DNA of 64,000 bases from Flaccisagitta enflata (GCA_965153355.1 OZ231126.1:71176001-71240000); one strand, 5' to 3'; shown: positions 1 through 10,374, counted from the stretch's first letter. Notes: generated from the letters alone by a model not told the origin. Numbers and translations: made by a program.

Positions 1-1425
1 GCAGAATCTGAGGTCCTCGGATATTCAGGGGCAAAAATCGAGTATCATGGATACTCAATTTTTAGTAGTATCGAGGTCCTTGATATTCGGGGGCAGAAAT
101 TGAGTATCCGAGGTCCTCGGATACTCAATTTTTGGCAGTATCCGTGGGATACTCGATTTTGCCCCCCCAAATATCCAGGGACCTCGGATGCTGCCCAAAA
201 ATCGACTATCCAAGGACCTTGGATACTCGGTTTTTGCCCCCCCCCCCAAATATCTGAGGACCTCAGATACTGCCCAAAAATCAAGTATCCGAGGACCTCG
301 GATACTCGATTTTCGCCCCCCCGAATATCCAAGGACCTCGGATACTGCCCAAAAATCGAGTATCCGAGGACCTCGGATACTCAATTTTCGCCCCCCCCGA
401 ATATCCAAGGACCTTGGATACTGCCCAAAAGTTGAGTAAAGGATCACTTTTCGCGTATCTGAGGACCCCGGATACTCGATTTTTGGGCAGTATCAAGGTC
501 TTTGGATATTATTCAGAGGCAAAAATCGAATATCCGAGGTCCTCTGATACTGATTTTTGGAAGTATCAAAGGTCCTCGGATATTTGGGGCGTGAGTATCT
601 GAGTTCTCGGATACTCAATTTTGGGCAGTATCCAAGGTCACAGATATTCGGGGGGAAAATCTAGTATCCAAGGTCCTCGGATACTCAATCTTTGGGCAGT
701 ATCATAGGTCCTCAGATATTAGAGGCAAAAATCGAGTATCCAGATCCTGGGATACTCAATTTTTGGAACAGTATCCGAGGGTCCTCAGATATTCGGGCGA
801 AAATCGATTATCCGAGATCCTCGAAATGATTTTTGGGCAGTATCGAGGTCCTCGGATATTTTGAGGCAAAATCGAGTATCCGAGGTCCTTGGATACTCAA
901 TTTTGAGCAATGTCTGAGGTCCTCAGATATTCGAGGGCAAAAATCAAGTATCGAGGTCTTCGATGCTCGATTTTTGGACAGTATCTGAACTCCTCGGATA
1001 TTTGAGAGGCGAAAATCGAGTATCAGAGGTCTCGGATACTTTTTTGGGCAGTATCCGAGGTCCTCGGATATTCGGAGGCTAAAATCAGTATCCGAGTCAT
1101 GAATACTCAATTTTAGGCAGTATCAGGTCCTTGGATATTCGGGAGATTGAGTATCCGGGTCTCGGATACTTGATTTTTGGGTAGTATCCGAGGTCCTCGG
1201 ATTTTGGGGAGGACAAAATCGAGTATCCAGGTCCTCGGATACTCAGTACAGGGCAGTATCCAAGGTCCTCGGATATTCGGGGGCGAAAATTAGTATCCAA
1301 GGATTTTGGGCAGTCCTCGGATATTCGGGAAAATCAGTATCGAGGTCTCGGATACTCAATTTTTGGGCAGTATCCGAGGTCCTCGGATATTCGGGGGGGC
1401 TAAAACTGAATATCCGAGGTCGCTA
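1..1425. repeat. 75-bp hairpin satellite, block 1
   Basis: Degenerate tandem array with a period of about 75 bp, made of two half-units of about 37 bp. Each half-unit carries a dyad of the form ATCCGAGG-T-CCTCGGAT, so single strands can fold into short hairpins. Halves alternate between 'TTTTTGGGCAG' and 'GGGGGCAAAAATCGAG' linkers. Orientation switches inside the block: about 130-440 is inverted relative to the rest. No gene is seen; short open frames here are by-products of the repeat. Confidence 0.9.
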
Positions 1426-1429
1426 GATT

Positions 1430-1505
1430 TTAGGCTGGCGAGATGAAGTCCTGTAGAACACAGGGGGAATCTGTAAAATCCGTCGTCCGTCCGTCCGTCG
1501 TCCCC
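1430..1505 (+). repeat. X-family fragment with (CCGT)n
   Basis: Contains the family core GAAGTCCTGTAGAACACAGG, whose CCTGT..ACAGG arms form a small hairpin, followed by a short CCGT microsatellite. The same core recurs at 1996-2130, 2546-2695, 2757-2918 and 21725-21905. Confidence 0.75.
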
Positions 1506-1529
1506 CGCCCCACCCTCAGGGCCGTCTCC

Positions 1530-1975
1530 TTTGGGGCCCAAATCCAAACTGTATGGCCCAAATCCAAGCAAAATGGCCCAAATCCAAGCAAAATGGCCCA
1601 AATCCAGCCAAATTGGGCCAAATCCAGGCAAAAATGGCCTAATACCAGGTAAAATGGACCAAATCTGGCTAGGATATCTGAATTCTGGCCTGAGTTCTAT
1701 CATTTTGGCCCCTTTAACTTAGATTCTGGCTCCAAAACCCACATCCAAGCCTTAGAGACCCAGATCCTGACCTTTGAGACCCAGATTCTGACCTCTACGA
1801 CCTAGGTTCTGGCCTCAAAGACCTAATTCCAAGCCTCAGAGGCCCAAATCTAGGCCTCAGAGACTGAAATCCTTACCTCTGAGACCAAGAAATTGATCTC
1901 TGAGACCCAGATTCTGGCCTCAGAGACCCAGATCCTGGCCTCAGAGACCCAGATCCTGGCCTGCTCCTTTCTCAA
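1530..1975. repeat. 20/21-bp minisatellites
   Basis: Two adjoining minisatellites: about 1530-1665 repeats GGCCCAAATCCAAGCAAAAT (20 bp) and about 1700-1970 repeats a 21-bp variant around GAGACCCAGATCCTGGCCT. They sit directly after an X-family core, as at other X copies in the window. Confidence 0.85.
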
Positions 1976-1995
1976 CTTAACCTACAAACTATACT

Positions 1996-2130
1996 TAAGG
2001 GCAAGGGTACCATTGTCCATATACTGCCTTTTGGGCAGTGGCCCCAAAGGGGACGAAGTCCTGTAGAATACAGGGGGACTTTCGTTTGTTCGTCCGTTTG
2101 TTCGTTCGTTTGTTTGTTCGTCCCCCCCCC
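1996..2130 (+). repeat. X-family copy
   Basis: Shows GGGTACCATTGTCC, then GGGCAGTGGCCCC, GGGGACGAAGTCCTGTAGAA, and a (TTCGTTTG/TCCG)n microsatellite. Closely related to the copies at 2546-2695 (inverted) and 21725-21905. Confidence 0.8.
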
Positions 2131-2545
2131 TCACCAGGCCCCTCAGGCTCCAAATCTGGCCTCTGAGACCTCAAATCTGGCCTCTCAGGCCTCAAATCCA
2201 GCCTCTCAGGCCTCAAATCTGGCCTCTCAGGCCTCAAATTAGGCTTCTTCGGCCTCAAATCCAAATTTCCAGGCCTCAAACTTGGCCGCTCAGGCCTCAA
2301 ATTAGGCCTCTCAGGCCTCAAATCAGGCCTCTCAGGCCTTAAATCAGCTACCTAAGCCTCAATTTATTGCTCTCCGGCTTCAAATCAGTCGCCTGACCTT
2401 TCTAGCCTTAATCCAGCTCTATCAAGCATCAAATCAGCCCTCTCAAGCTTTCAATTGGCATTCTGAGGCCTTACATCAGCCGTCTTAGACCTCAGTTTAG
2501 GCTCTTGAAGGCCTTCAGTAAGCCCTCTATAGCATCTCATCCACT
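2131..2545. repeat. 21-bp minisatellite
   Basis: About 15-20 copies of a 21-bp unit of the type GCCTCTCAGGCCTCAAATCTG, decaying towards 2540. It lies between two X-family copies in opposite orientation, so the whole 1996-2695 block resembles one inverted-repeat element with a minisatellite core. Confidence 0.85.
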
Positions 2546-2695
2546 TCTTCAGGCAGGACGAACAAAAGTCCCCCTATGTTCTACAGGACTTCGTCCCCTT
2601 CGGGGCCGCTGCCCTGCTTCCCCTCACTCCAATTCACAATCACTCAAAGCAGGGTAACGGGTATCGCTGACCACATACTGCCCTTGGGCAACCTG
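2546..2695 (-). repeat. X-family copy (inverted)
   Basis: The reverse complement matches 21725-21905 nearly base for base over about 170 bp, including the AGCAGGGCAGCGGCCCCGAA segment and the 3' GATGAGATGCTATAGAG. 2696-2756 shows nothing recognisable. Confidence 0.8.
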
Positions 2696-2756
2696 TTGTC
2701 ATCTCTGTGGTATTCAATGAAAATTTGAATAACAGGGCATCCTGGACAGAAGTAAG

Positions 2757-2918
2757 GCAGACAATAGGACGGACGGACGGACGGACGGACAGATTCCCCT
2801 GTTTTCTACAGGACTTCGTCCCCTTCGGGGCCGCTGCCCTGCTCCCTCTCAACCTTAATCACTCTCTACTCAAGCAGGGCACGGGTACCACTGACCACTT
2901 ACTGCCTTTGGGCTGCTA
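2757..2918 (-). repeat. X-family copy with (GGAC)n
   Basis: Starts with GGACGGACGGACGGAC, then TTCTACAGGACTTCGTCCCC, GGGGCCGCTGCCCTGC and GGGTACCACTGACCAC. Same order as 2546-2695. Confidence 0.8.
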
Positions 2919-2923
2919 TTGGG

Positions 2924-3262
2924 CAGTATCCAAGGTCCTCGGATACTCCATTTTTGCGCAGGATCCGGGGTCCTCGGATATTTGGGCGGCGAAAATGGAG
3001 TATCCGAGGTCCTTGGATACTCAATTTTTGGGCAGTATCCAAGGTCCTCAGATATTCGGGGGGGCAAAAATTGAGTATCTGAGGTCCTCGGATACTCGAT
3101 TTTTGGGCAGTATCCAAGGTCCTCGGATATTGGGGGGGGGCGAAAATTGAGTATCCAAGGTCCTCGGATACTCAATTTTTGGGCAGTATCTGAGGTCCTC
3201 GGATATTTGGGGGGGTGAACATTGAGTATCCGAGGTCCTCGGATACTTGATTTTTGGGCAGC
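2924..3262 (+). repeat. 75-bp hairpin satellite, block 2
   Basis: About 4.5 units of the same 75-bp satellite as 1-1425, better preserved. Both edges join X-family sequence at the shared string TTTTTGGGCAG. Confidence 0.9.
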
Positions 3263-4110
3263 GGCCCCGACCTATGCTTTCACACAGGAGAACTTTCTCC
3301 TTCTCCTTCTTCTCCTCCTTCTCCATCCACCCCCTCGAACCAAGAGCCTCAGAGCCCATAATCCAGCCTCAACGCTCAAAATCTGGCCGTCTGGTCCCAA
3401 TTCCTTCTCCTCCGTCCACCCCCTTCCAAGCTCATATCCTAGCCTTGAGGCTCAAAACCCAGCCTTGAGGCCCAAATTCTAGCCTTGAGGCCCAAATTCT
3501 AGCATTGAGGCCCAAATTCTAGCCTTGAGGCCCAAATTCTAGTCTTGAGGCCCAAATTCTAGCCTCGAGGCCTAGATTCTAGCCAAGAGGCCCAAATTCT
3601 GACCTCAAGGCCCAAATTCTAGCTTCAAGGCCCAAATCTCAACCTCCTGGCCCAATTCTCAACCTCCTGGCTCAAATCCACACCTTTATGCTTAAATCCA
3701 GACCTTTAGGCTCAAATCCCAACCTCCAGGCTCAAATCCCAACCTCCAGGCTCAAATCCCAATCTCCAGGCTCAAATCCCAGCCTTGAGGCTTAAAGCCC
3801 AGCCTTGAGGCTCAAATCCCAGCCTTGAGGTTCAAATGCCAGCCTTGAAGCTCAAATCCCAGCCTTGAAGCTCAAATCCCAGCCACGAGGCTCAAATTTA
3901 ATCCTTGAGGCTGAAACCCTAGCGTTGAGGCTCAAATCCTATTATGGATGCTCAAATTCAAGCCAAGAGCCAAAAAACTTACTCAGCATAGGTCATCGGC
4001 TCCTTCGGGGCCGCTGCCCCTCTCACCATCACACATCAACACATACTCACATAGGGGCAACAGGTACCGCTGACCATCTAACGCTTTTGCGACTACTTTT
4101 CTTGGCAACA
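3256..4110. mobile_element. X'-type element with 20-bp minisatellite core
   Basis: The left edge GGGCAGCGGCCCC..ACCTATGCTTTCACAC and the right part GCATAGGTCATCGGC..GGGGCCGCTGCCC are inverted relatives. Between them lies a pyrimidine-rich CTTCTCC stretch (3290-3340) and a 20-bp minisatellite GAGGCCCAAATTCTAGCCTT (about 3440-3960, roughly 25 copies). The right edge reads GGTACCGCTGACCATCTAACGCTTTTGCGACT. The same design, inverted, interrupts the large foldback element at 40762-41395. There is no coding capacity, so it is probably non-autonomous; its class is unknown. Confidence 0.65.
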
Positions 4111-4929
4111 TCATCTGGTGTCCTGCCTAGGTTATGGCTGCTTCCATTTGGCATTTTAACAATTTGCTGAGCCTTAACATAAATTCTAGCAAGATGTGAC
4201 AGAAGAACTTTCCCGCAGCATTTGATCACCCACTCAGTTGATATCACTCATTCCTCTCATTCCAGACGCTTAATTTTGACGAATGTGATCAATAATGGTG
4301 ACAGTGGGACTTAGTGGCAAATTCTTATGCCAATGCATGAAAAATATCCATTAAAACTAACAAAGTGTATCAAGACAATAACTTTATTCTTTGTTGACAA
4401 CAGCGCCCATCAAAACTGATTTGATTCTCTTTTTTCTACATTTTCCAAATAGGTAGGTCATCTTAAGATCCCTCTCATTTTTGAATAGTTGAAACTACAA
4501 GAATAGAATTGGTCCCAAATGTTAGATCTTTTGAAGTAGTTTCTGAATCTCACCAATTTTTCTTACTTATCTTAACTAGAAGTATAGTAATTATTATCTG
4601 TAGGTGAATGTAGACTTTTTTCCTAGGTAGCATATCGATTTTCCCTGCGGAGAGCAACATATTAAGCAATACGATGTTGATATTTTCATAGTATGCAAAA
4701 GTTTGCCTTTTTTTTTCTTTACAATGAAAGAGAATATAACGGAAGTTAGAGTTTCAACTCAAATTGACTGTATTTTAAACCAAACCTATGACAATAGAGC
4801 ATCCATCATAAAACTGCAATATGAAAATTAGTCTGGATGCCGACCTCAATTGCCAATCTACGCTGCAAAAGTGCCTGGTATTGTCCGTGCTTGTCATGCT
4901 CAAGTTGACAAGTGTGAAAACACGCAATT

Positions 4930-4931
<2 letters not shown>
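4107..4931. other. Diverged dispersed repeat, no gene seen
   Basis: 4107-4155 and 4500-4590 resemble 22660-22705 and 22780-22865 (shared strings such as GTCCTGCCTA, GACTGCTTCCATTTGGC, ATTGGTCCCA and ACTAGAAGTA), so this is an old dispersed repeat. The remainder is AT-rich without recognisable features. Confidence 0.5.

Positions 4932-5018
<87 letters not shown>
4932..5018. repeat. (GT)n microsatellite
   Basis: Uninterrupted GT dinucleotide tract of about 87 bp. Confidence 0.98.
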
Positions 5019-5021
<3 letters not shown>

Positions 5022-5163
5022 TTGTGTAGGGGGAGGGGGTGTGGATAGGCGTGGTACATCCCTTCACATTCGTTCGCAATGATATTGGCACCCCGGTTTA
5101 CTGATTCATCTTATTTTTCTTTCTCACGCGATATTCCTTGTCTGAATAATGAACAGTCTATGG

Positions 5164-5454
5164 AAACAAGGCCAAGTAGGCCAACGATGCGTCCTGTTTG
5201 AATGAATGTTTTTTATGAATGAATGTTTTTTATGAATGACTGTTTTTTATGAATGAATGTCATTTGTGAATGAATGAATGATTGAATGAATGAATTACTT
5301 GATGTATGCTTCTTTTACTGGGGTGGAACCGCTTTTCTGCTGAAAAAATGCTTGATTTTAATGTTTTTAATGAATGCGTTACCGACCAACCAACCAACCG
5401 ACCAACCAACCGACCAACGGACACAGCCGATTATAAAGATGCGAGGACGCATCT
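5164..5454 (-). mobile_element. Helentron-like short element, Z type
   Basis: The left end AAACAAGGCCAAGTAGGCC is followed by GATGCGTC. The right end is the hairpin AGATGCG-AGGA-CGCATCT followed by AAAAAA. The left GATGCGTC is complementary to GACGCATC in the hairpin. The core has a TGAATGTTTTTTA repeat and a (GACCAACC)n microsatellite at 5386-5420. Non-coding. Confidence 0.6.
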
Positions 5455-5470
5455 AAAAAACGAGGAGAGT

Positions 5471-6925
5471 AGAGCTGGGTGGTGTGACATACATTTGGAG
5501 AAAACTAGGTGGTGTGACAGACATTTGGAGAAAACTGGATGGAGTGACAGATAGACAAACAGATTGATAAAACTGTGTGGTATGACAAACATTCAAAGAA
5601 ACCTGCATGGTGTGACAGACATTCTCAGAAAACTGGGTGGTATGACAGACATTTGGAGAAAACTGGGTGGTATGACATACATTTGGAGAAAACTGGGTTG
5701 TGTGACAGACCCTCAGAGAAAACTGGTTGGTGTGACAGACATCTGGAAAAAATTGGGTGGTGTGACAGACAGTTTGAGAAAACTGGGTGGTGTGACAGAC
5801 ATTTGGATAAAACCGGGTGGTGTAACAGACATTTTCAGAAAACTAGGTGGTGTGACAAACATTCAGAGAAACCTGCATGGTGTGACAGACATTCTCAGAA
5901 AACTGGGTGGTATGACAGACATTTGGAGAAAACTGGGTGGTATGACAGACATTTGGAGAAAACTGGGTTGTGTGACAGACACTCAGAGAAAACTGGTTGG
6001 TGTGACAGACATCTGGAGAAAATTGGTTGGTGTGACAGACAGTTTGAGAAAACTGGGTGGTGTGACAGACAGATGGAGAAAACTGGGTGGTGTGACAGAC
6101 ATTTGGATAAAACCGGGTGGTGTGACAGACATTTTCAGAAAACTAGGTGGTGCGACAAACATTTGGAGAAACCTGGGTAGTTTGACAGACATTTGGGGAA
6201 AACTGGGAGATGTGACAGACATTCGGAGAAAACTGGGTGGTGTGACAGACATTTGGAGAAAACTGGGTGGTGTGACAGACATTTGGAGAAAACTGGGTGG
6301 TGTGACAGACATTTGGAGAAAACTGGGTGGTGTGACAGACATTTGGAGAAAACTGGGTGGTGTGACAGACATTTGGAGAAAACTAAATGGTGTGACAGAC
6401 ATTCAGAGAAATCTGGGTGGTGTGACAGACATTTGGAGAAAACTGGGTGGTGTGACAGATATTCAGAGAAAACTAGGTGGTGTGTCAGACATTTGGACAG
6501 AACTGGATGGTGTGACAGAAATTTGAAGAAAACTGGACTATGTGACATACATTTGGAGAAAACTGGATGGTGTGACAGACATTAGGAGAAAACTGGGATA
6601 TGTGACCGACATTTGGAGAAAACTAGGTGGTGTGACAGACATTTGGAGAAAACTGGGTGGTGTGATAGATATTTGGAGAAAACTGGGTGGTGTGACAGAC
6701 ATTTGGAGAAAACTGGGCTATGTGACAGACATCTGGAGAAAACTGGGTGGTGTGACAGACATTCAGAGAAAACTGGGTGGTGTGACAGATATTTGGATAA
6801 AGCTGAGCTATGTGACAGACATTTGGAGAATACTGGGCTATGTGACAGACATTCGGGGAAAACTGGGTTATGTGACAGACATTCGGAGAATTTTGGATTG
6901 TGTAAGGAAAATTGGTGAAGTGTGA
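5471..6925. repeat. 30-bp minisatellite, about 48 copies
   Basis: Strict 30-bp tandem repeat (unit begins TGTGACAGACATTTGGAG). From 5581 to about 6900 no indel is visible: every unit starts exactly 30 bases after the last. Because 30 is a multiple of three, several frames on both strands stay open, the longest 320 codons (5564-6526) with a ten-residue VTDIWRKLGG-type repeat. That frame starts on TTG and has no recognisable domain, so it is not called a gene. A nine-unit block at 5581-5850 is duplicated at 5851-6150 with one extra unit. Confidence 0.95.
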
Positions 6926-6982
6926 CAGACATGGAGAATTGTGTATTACAGAGAAGGAGAAGGAGACAATTGTAAATATTTA

Positions 6983-7004
6983 GTGTTCCACTATCGTGGA
7001 ACAC
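6983..7004. other. Perfect hairpin after the minisatellite
   Basis: GTGTTCCAC-TATC-GTGGAACAC: 9-bp perfect stem with a 4-nt loop. Purine/pyrimidine flanks (GAAGGAG before, CTCCTTC after) extend it imperfectly to about 6941-7025. There is no T-run typical of a terminator. Confidence 0.8.
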
Positions 7005-7025
7005 AATAACTCCTTCTTAATACAT

Positions 7026-7411
7026 TTTTTGTGGATACTTGTCTTACTTCAAATTAATACTGTGGCTAAACTATTCAACCCAGACCAATGAAATTTTAAC
7101 GCAAAAAACGTCAAATAATGTACTTTAAGTAGTATGGGGAAGCCCAAAAATTCAGCATCGTTTTTGTTGCAAATGTTGTTAAAATAAGCATCATTGGGTA
7201 TTTTTAAAAGTATTTGTCCAAGAAAATAAAAGTACTGAAAAAAACGCATGTTTCTAGCTGTATCCATTGCATTTGCACTTGTTTACGTAAGACCCGTTAC
7301 CCTATAGCACCATATACATTGTCTCTATTTTTTTTTCAAATCCTGATGATGCTATCATGCAGACCCACGGCGTGTAGCATTTTTTCCGACTCATTATTTT
7401 CTTATTGAATA
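7026..7411. other. AT-rich stretch, no feature seen
   Basis: No convincing ORF, RNA gene or repeat is visible. It may be intron of the innexin gene whose last exon starts at 7902, but no upstream exon was identified. Confidence 0.4.
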
Positions 7412-7415
7412 GATG

Positions 7416-7588
7416 AAGGAAGGAGGGAAGGAAGGAAGGAAGGAGGGAAAGAAGGAAGGAAGGAAGGAAGGAAGGAATGAAGGGAGGAAAGAAGGAAGGA
7501 AGGAAGGAAAGAAGGAAGGAAGGAAGGAAGGAAGGAAGGAAGGAAGGAAGGAAGGAAGGAAGGAAGGAAGGAAGGAAGGAAGGAATGA
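7416..7588. repeat. (GGAA)n microsatellite
   Basis: Tetranucleotide GGAA tract of about 170 bp with a few GGGA/AGAA interruptions. Confidence 0.97.
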
Positions 7589-7649
7589 ATGATAGAGTAA
7601 ACAGAAGAAACATGCGAAAGAGTAAATGAATAAAATCGTATAAAAAATC

Positions 7650-7838
7650 GGTCAGTCAATCAATCAATCAATTAGTCAATCCATCAATCCATCAGTCAAT
7701 CGATCAATCAATCAATAAACAAATAAATCATTAAATCATTAAATCAATGAATCCTAAATCAATAAATCAATGAATAGATAAATCAATAGATCAATTAATC
7801 AATAAGTCAATAAATCAATAAATCAATCAAATAATCAT
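7650..7838. repeat. (AATC)n-type degenerate tetranucleotide repeat
   Basis: Degenerate TCAA/ATCA tetranucleotide tract of about 190 bp running up to about 60 bp before the innexin splice acceptor. Confidence 0.9.
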
Positions 7839-7901
7839 GACAAATTTATCTAACATCGAACTGGGAACAACATCTTTATTCCCCTCCCCCATTTTTCTCA
7901 G

Positions 7902-8475
7902 TTTCATCGATTGCTACTTGAAGTCCGACGGCATTTTAGTCCTAAAACTGATTCGTCACAATTTGGGCGTGAACACTTGTTGCGAAGTCACCGAAGGACT
8001 CTTCAAACAATTCCTCGAACAAGACGACAAATTCCGGTTGTCTTTGCCGCCGATTCACTCTTATCTCCCCGCGCCGGAAGAAGGAGAAGGAGGAGATGAT
8101 GATGATGAAGCAACATCAGCGCCAAACTCCGCGTCGACGGCCGCCGCTCCTGCTGCTGCTGCTGCTACAGCAACCGCAGCCGCACCGCCGCCGACATCGT
8201 CGACGATCGGCTTCCTCGACAGCAACAATCGGTTCGTCAATCACGACGATAATTTGCTTCATCATCGACCTTTTCGAATGATGTCGTCGACGGCGGCATC
8301 GGCTGCGTCGATGAACTCGATGACTCCGCCGACGCCGCGAAGGATGCATAATGGAGGATTTCCGGTGCTGACAGAATTGTCCATGACGACGACGACGACG
8401 ACGCCGAAGTTGGGGACGGAGGAAGATGAAGAGATCGAGTCGCTGCTTAAAGAAAGGGTTATGACGCCCGTGTGA
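7902..8475 (+). CDS. Innexin-type gap-junction protein, terminal exon
   Basis: The polypyrimidine tract and acceptor CCCCCATTTTTCTCAG ends at 7901, and the exon then runs open to TGA at 8473-8475 (about 190 codons, entered at the third codon position). The start FIDCYLKSDGILVLKLIRHN, followed by EVTEGLFKQF, matches the cytoplasmic C-terminal domain of innexins (the YLxxDGxFVLRxI..ELW region), which lies after the fourth membrane helix. The tail is low-complexity: acidic, poly-Ala, poly-Thr. It ends TPV, which fits a class I PDZ-ligand pattern (inference). Upstream exons with the membrane segments were not found. A possible AATAAA lies at 8847-8852. The family call rests on a short conserved stretch; the exon boundary is well supported. 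Confidence 0.7.
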
Positions 8476-8524
8476 TGGACATTTTGGCAGACAAAGAAAT
8501 GAGCAGTCTGGCAAATAGGAAGAT

Positions 8525-8558
8525 AGACAGACAGACAGACAGAAAGATAGATAGATAG

Positions 8559-8623
<65 letters not shown>
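8525..8623. repeat. (ACAG)n/(ATAG)n then (AC)n microsatellite
   Basis: Short tetranucleotide tracts followed by an uninterrupted AC tract from 8560, inside the likely 3' UTR of the innexin gene. Confidence 0.97.
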
Positions 8624-8624
<1 letters not shown>

Positions 8625-8710
8625 GCTTCTCGAATCTGGGGCTTTGCGCAACGTTGCTTTTCGGCAGGGTAGAGAAAATACTGGCAGGTCCCGAAGGAAG
8701 AGTAAAAAGA

Positions 8711-9259
8711 AACAAGGCCGGATACACAGCTACCCCAGTCGCGTGCGGGTGGGCAGGGGCCGTATTTGAGGCCACCATAAGCGTATGGCGCAGAATCTCA
8801 AAAGGCCGTCGGCAACCAGTTTGAAGAGCGACAGAGATCCAAGCCCAATAAACTTTATCATTTGTTTACTCTTTTTAAATCTTAAACTACACTCTCTGGC
8901 AAGGAATGACAGCCTAATTTGTAAGAAAAAAACACATTCTCTCTCATTTTTCCCCTGAATATGCTTTTTCTCCTCCTGTTTCTTACATTCTTTTTCAGGG
9001 GTGTAAATAGTTGAGCGGCTTTTGATTTTATTCCCCCCCTGCCTTTGATTTTCTTCCCCGCGAGGTGTAAGTCCGACAAACAGTGACGTCGGCCGACGCC
9101 CCTGACGTCCCTCCCCGTACACCCATGGAGGTCACTTGATCACTTGGGCAGGAGCAGTGAGGCCATAGACTGCAAAAAAGTGTGACGGACGGACAAATCA
9201 ATCGACCAACGGACAGATAGTCCGACAAAGCGGGGTGTAGAGTCGCGTGGCGCGCGACT
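8711..9259 (-). mobile_element. Helentron-like short element, Y type, interrupted
   Basis: The left part (8711-8776) has AAACAAGGCCGGATACAC, then AGTCGCGTGC and GGGTGGGCAGGGGCC. The right part (about 9131-9259) has GGGCAGGAGCAGTG, a GGAC microsatellite and the terminal hairpin AGTCGCGTGGCGCGCGACT. About 350 bp separates the halves. It includes, from about 8996, a piece starting CAGGGGTGTA that resembles the hAT-like element at 17307-17614, so this is probably one Y element split by a nested insertion. Confidence 0.6.
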
Positions 9260-9907
9260 TAAAAAAGAAAAGCAAAAGAAAAACAGAAACAAAAGGGAAA
9301 AAAGAAAATAAAATGAATAGGTAAATGAAATACGATGAAGAATGGCAACTTAGATTAGCGACTAGACAGTCATTTGCATATTGCACTTATAAGATGACTG
9401 TTCCATTGCAATGACAAATGAATGGTATACAGTTTATTCAATTAGGACCCGAAGAGCAGTTGCTCCTGTAATGCGCGTATAATGACGAGAAAAAAAAATC
9501 CAAAAGAATGTTATATTCAAAAGCTATCAACATTGTTTTACTTACCAAATAGCCTTCCGCAAATGAGATTTATGTGTATAAAACCGTTTGTCAAAGTACT
9601 TCAGTCAATCGTAGTTAATCCGGGAGTAACGCCTTTGGAGCTTGCGCCCGTGGACCAGTGGAATAAACATTCGATCCCAGAACTAAGAGGTTCTTTCAAA
9701 GATCTGGAGAAATCGCCAATTGGTGTGCTACCAATTCTCTAATGCAGGGTGTCGTTGCATTGTCGCGACACTTGAGAGGAAGTTAAAGAAACATACAAGC
9801 GATGTACTTCAACATGTATATGTATCGGTCAAATCTCGCAAGGCGTATAGCTATTAAGGCTTTGCTTAATTCTTAAGTGCAATAAGGCATTTTCTATACT
9901 ACTCGAC
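9260..9907. other. No recognisable feature
   Basis: AT-rich. An 86-codon open frame (9482-9742) has no recognisable family. 9370-9420 weakly resembles 49805-49855 (shared CATTTGCATA and GATGACTG), suggesting another old dispersed repeat. Confidence 0.4.
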
Positions 9908-10295
9908 TCAAAGAAAAAGCCGCACCCTATTTTGAGTTGAAGTATAAGAAAAAAAAAATATTTGAAAATTTTTCTATTAAAGTGATTTGAAAGATTTTTG
10001 AATTTTCTTTCATTCTAGACCAATCCCAGATCTGTATCTCAAACGGTTTAGGAGCTAGAGCTCTGCAAAGAAAGGCACTATTTTGGTAAAATGCACTTTT
10101 TTCATAGAGATTGCGAAACTGAAATAGGCAACATTTTGACTCAAACTAATGCTATTTCTAAACAAAAAAAGATAGCAATACCAGGTTGGCGCCAAATGAA
10201 AGATCTTTTCAAGAGCTTTCATGGTCTAAGATTTTAATTAGTTTTTTTGAAATTTAGTATGACAATTTGTCATTTAAAAGTGCGGCTTTTTTATT

Positions 10296-10297
<2 letters not shown>
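9908..10297. mobile_element. Candidate MITE with 18-bp terminal inverted repeats
   Basis: Left TCAAAGAAAAAGCCGCAC and right GTGCGGCTTTTTTATTGA are complementary at 16 of 18 positions, about 390 bp apart. There is no coding capacity. The right end merges directly into a (CA)n tract, so a target duplication cannot be read. Confidence 0.55.

Positions 10298-10373
<76 letters not shown>
10297..10373. repeat. (AC)n microsatellite
   Basis: Uninterrupted AC tract of about 77 bp starting at the right end of the candidate MITE 9908-10297. Confidence 0.97.

Positions 10374-10374
<1 letters not shown>

Noticed and set aside
5564-6526. 320-codon open frame
   Set aside because: It follows from a 30-bp period lacking stops. 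Other frames on both strands are also long, it starts on TTG, and no domain is recognisable.
8116-8778. 220-codon minus-strand frame opposite the innexin exon
   Set aside because: Shadow of the plus-strand exon and a CA tract; Arg/Cys/Val-rich with no domain.
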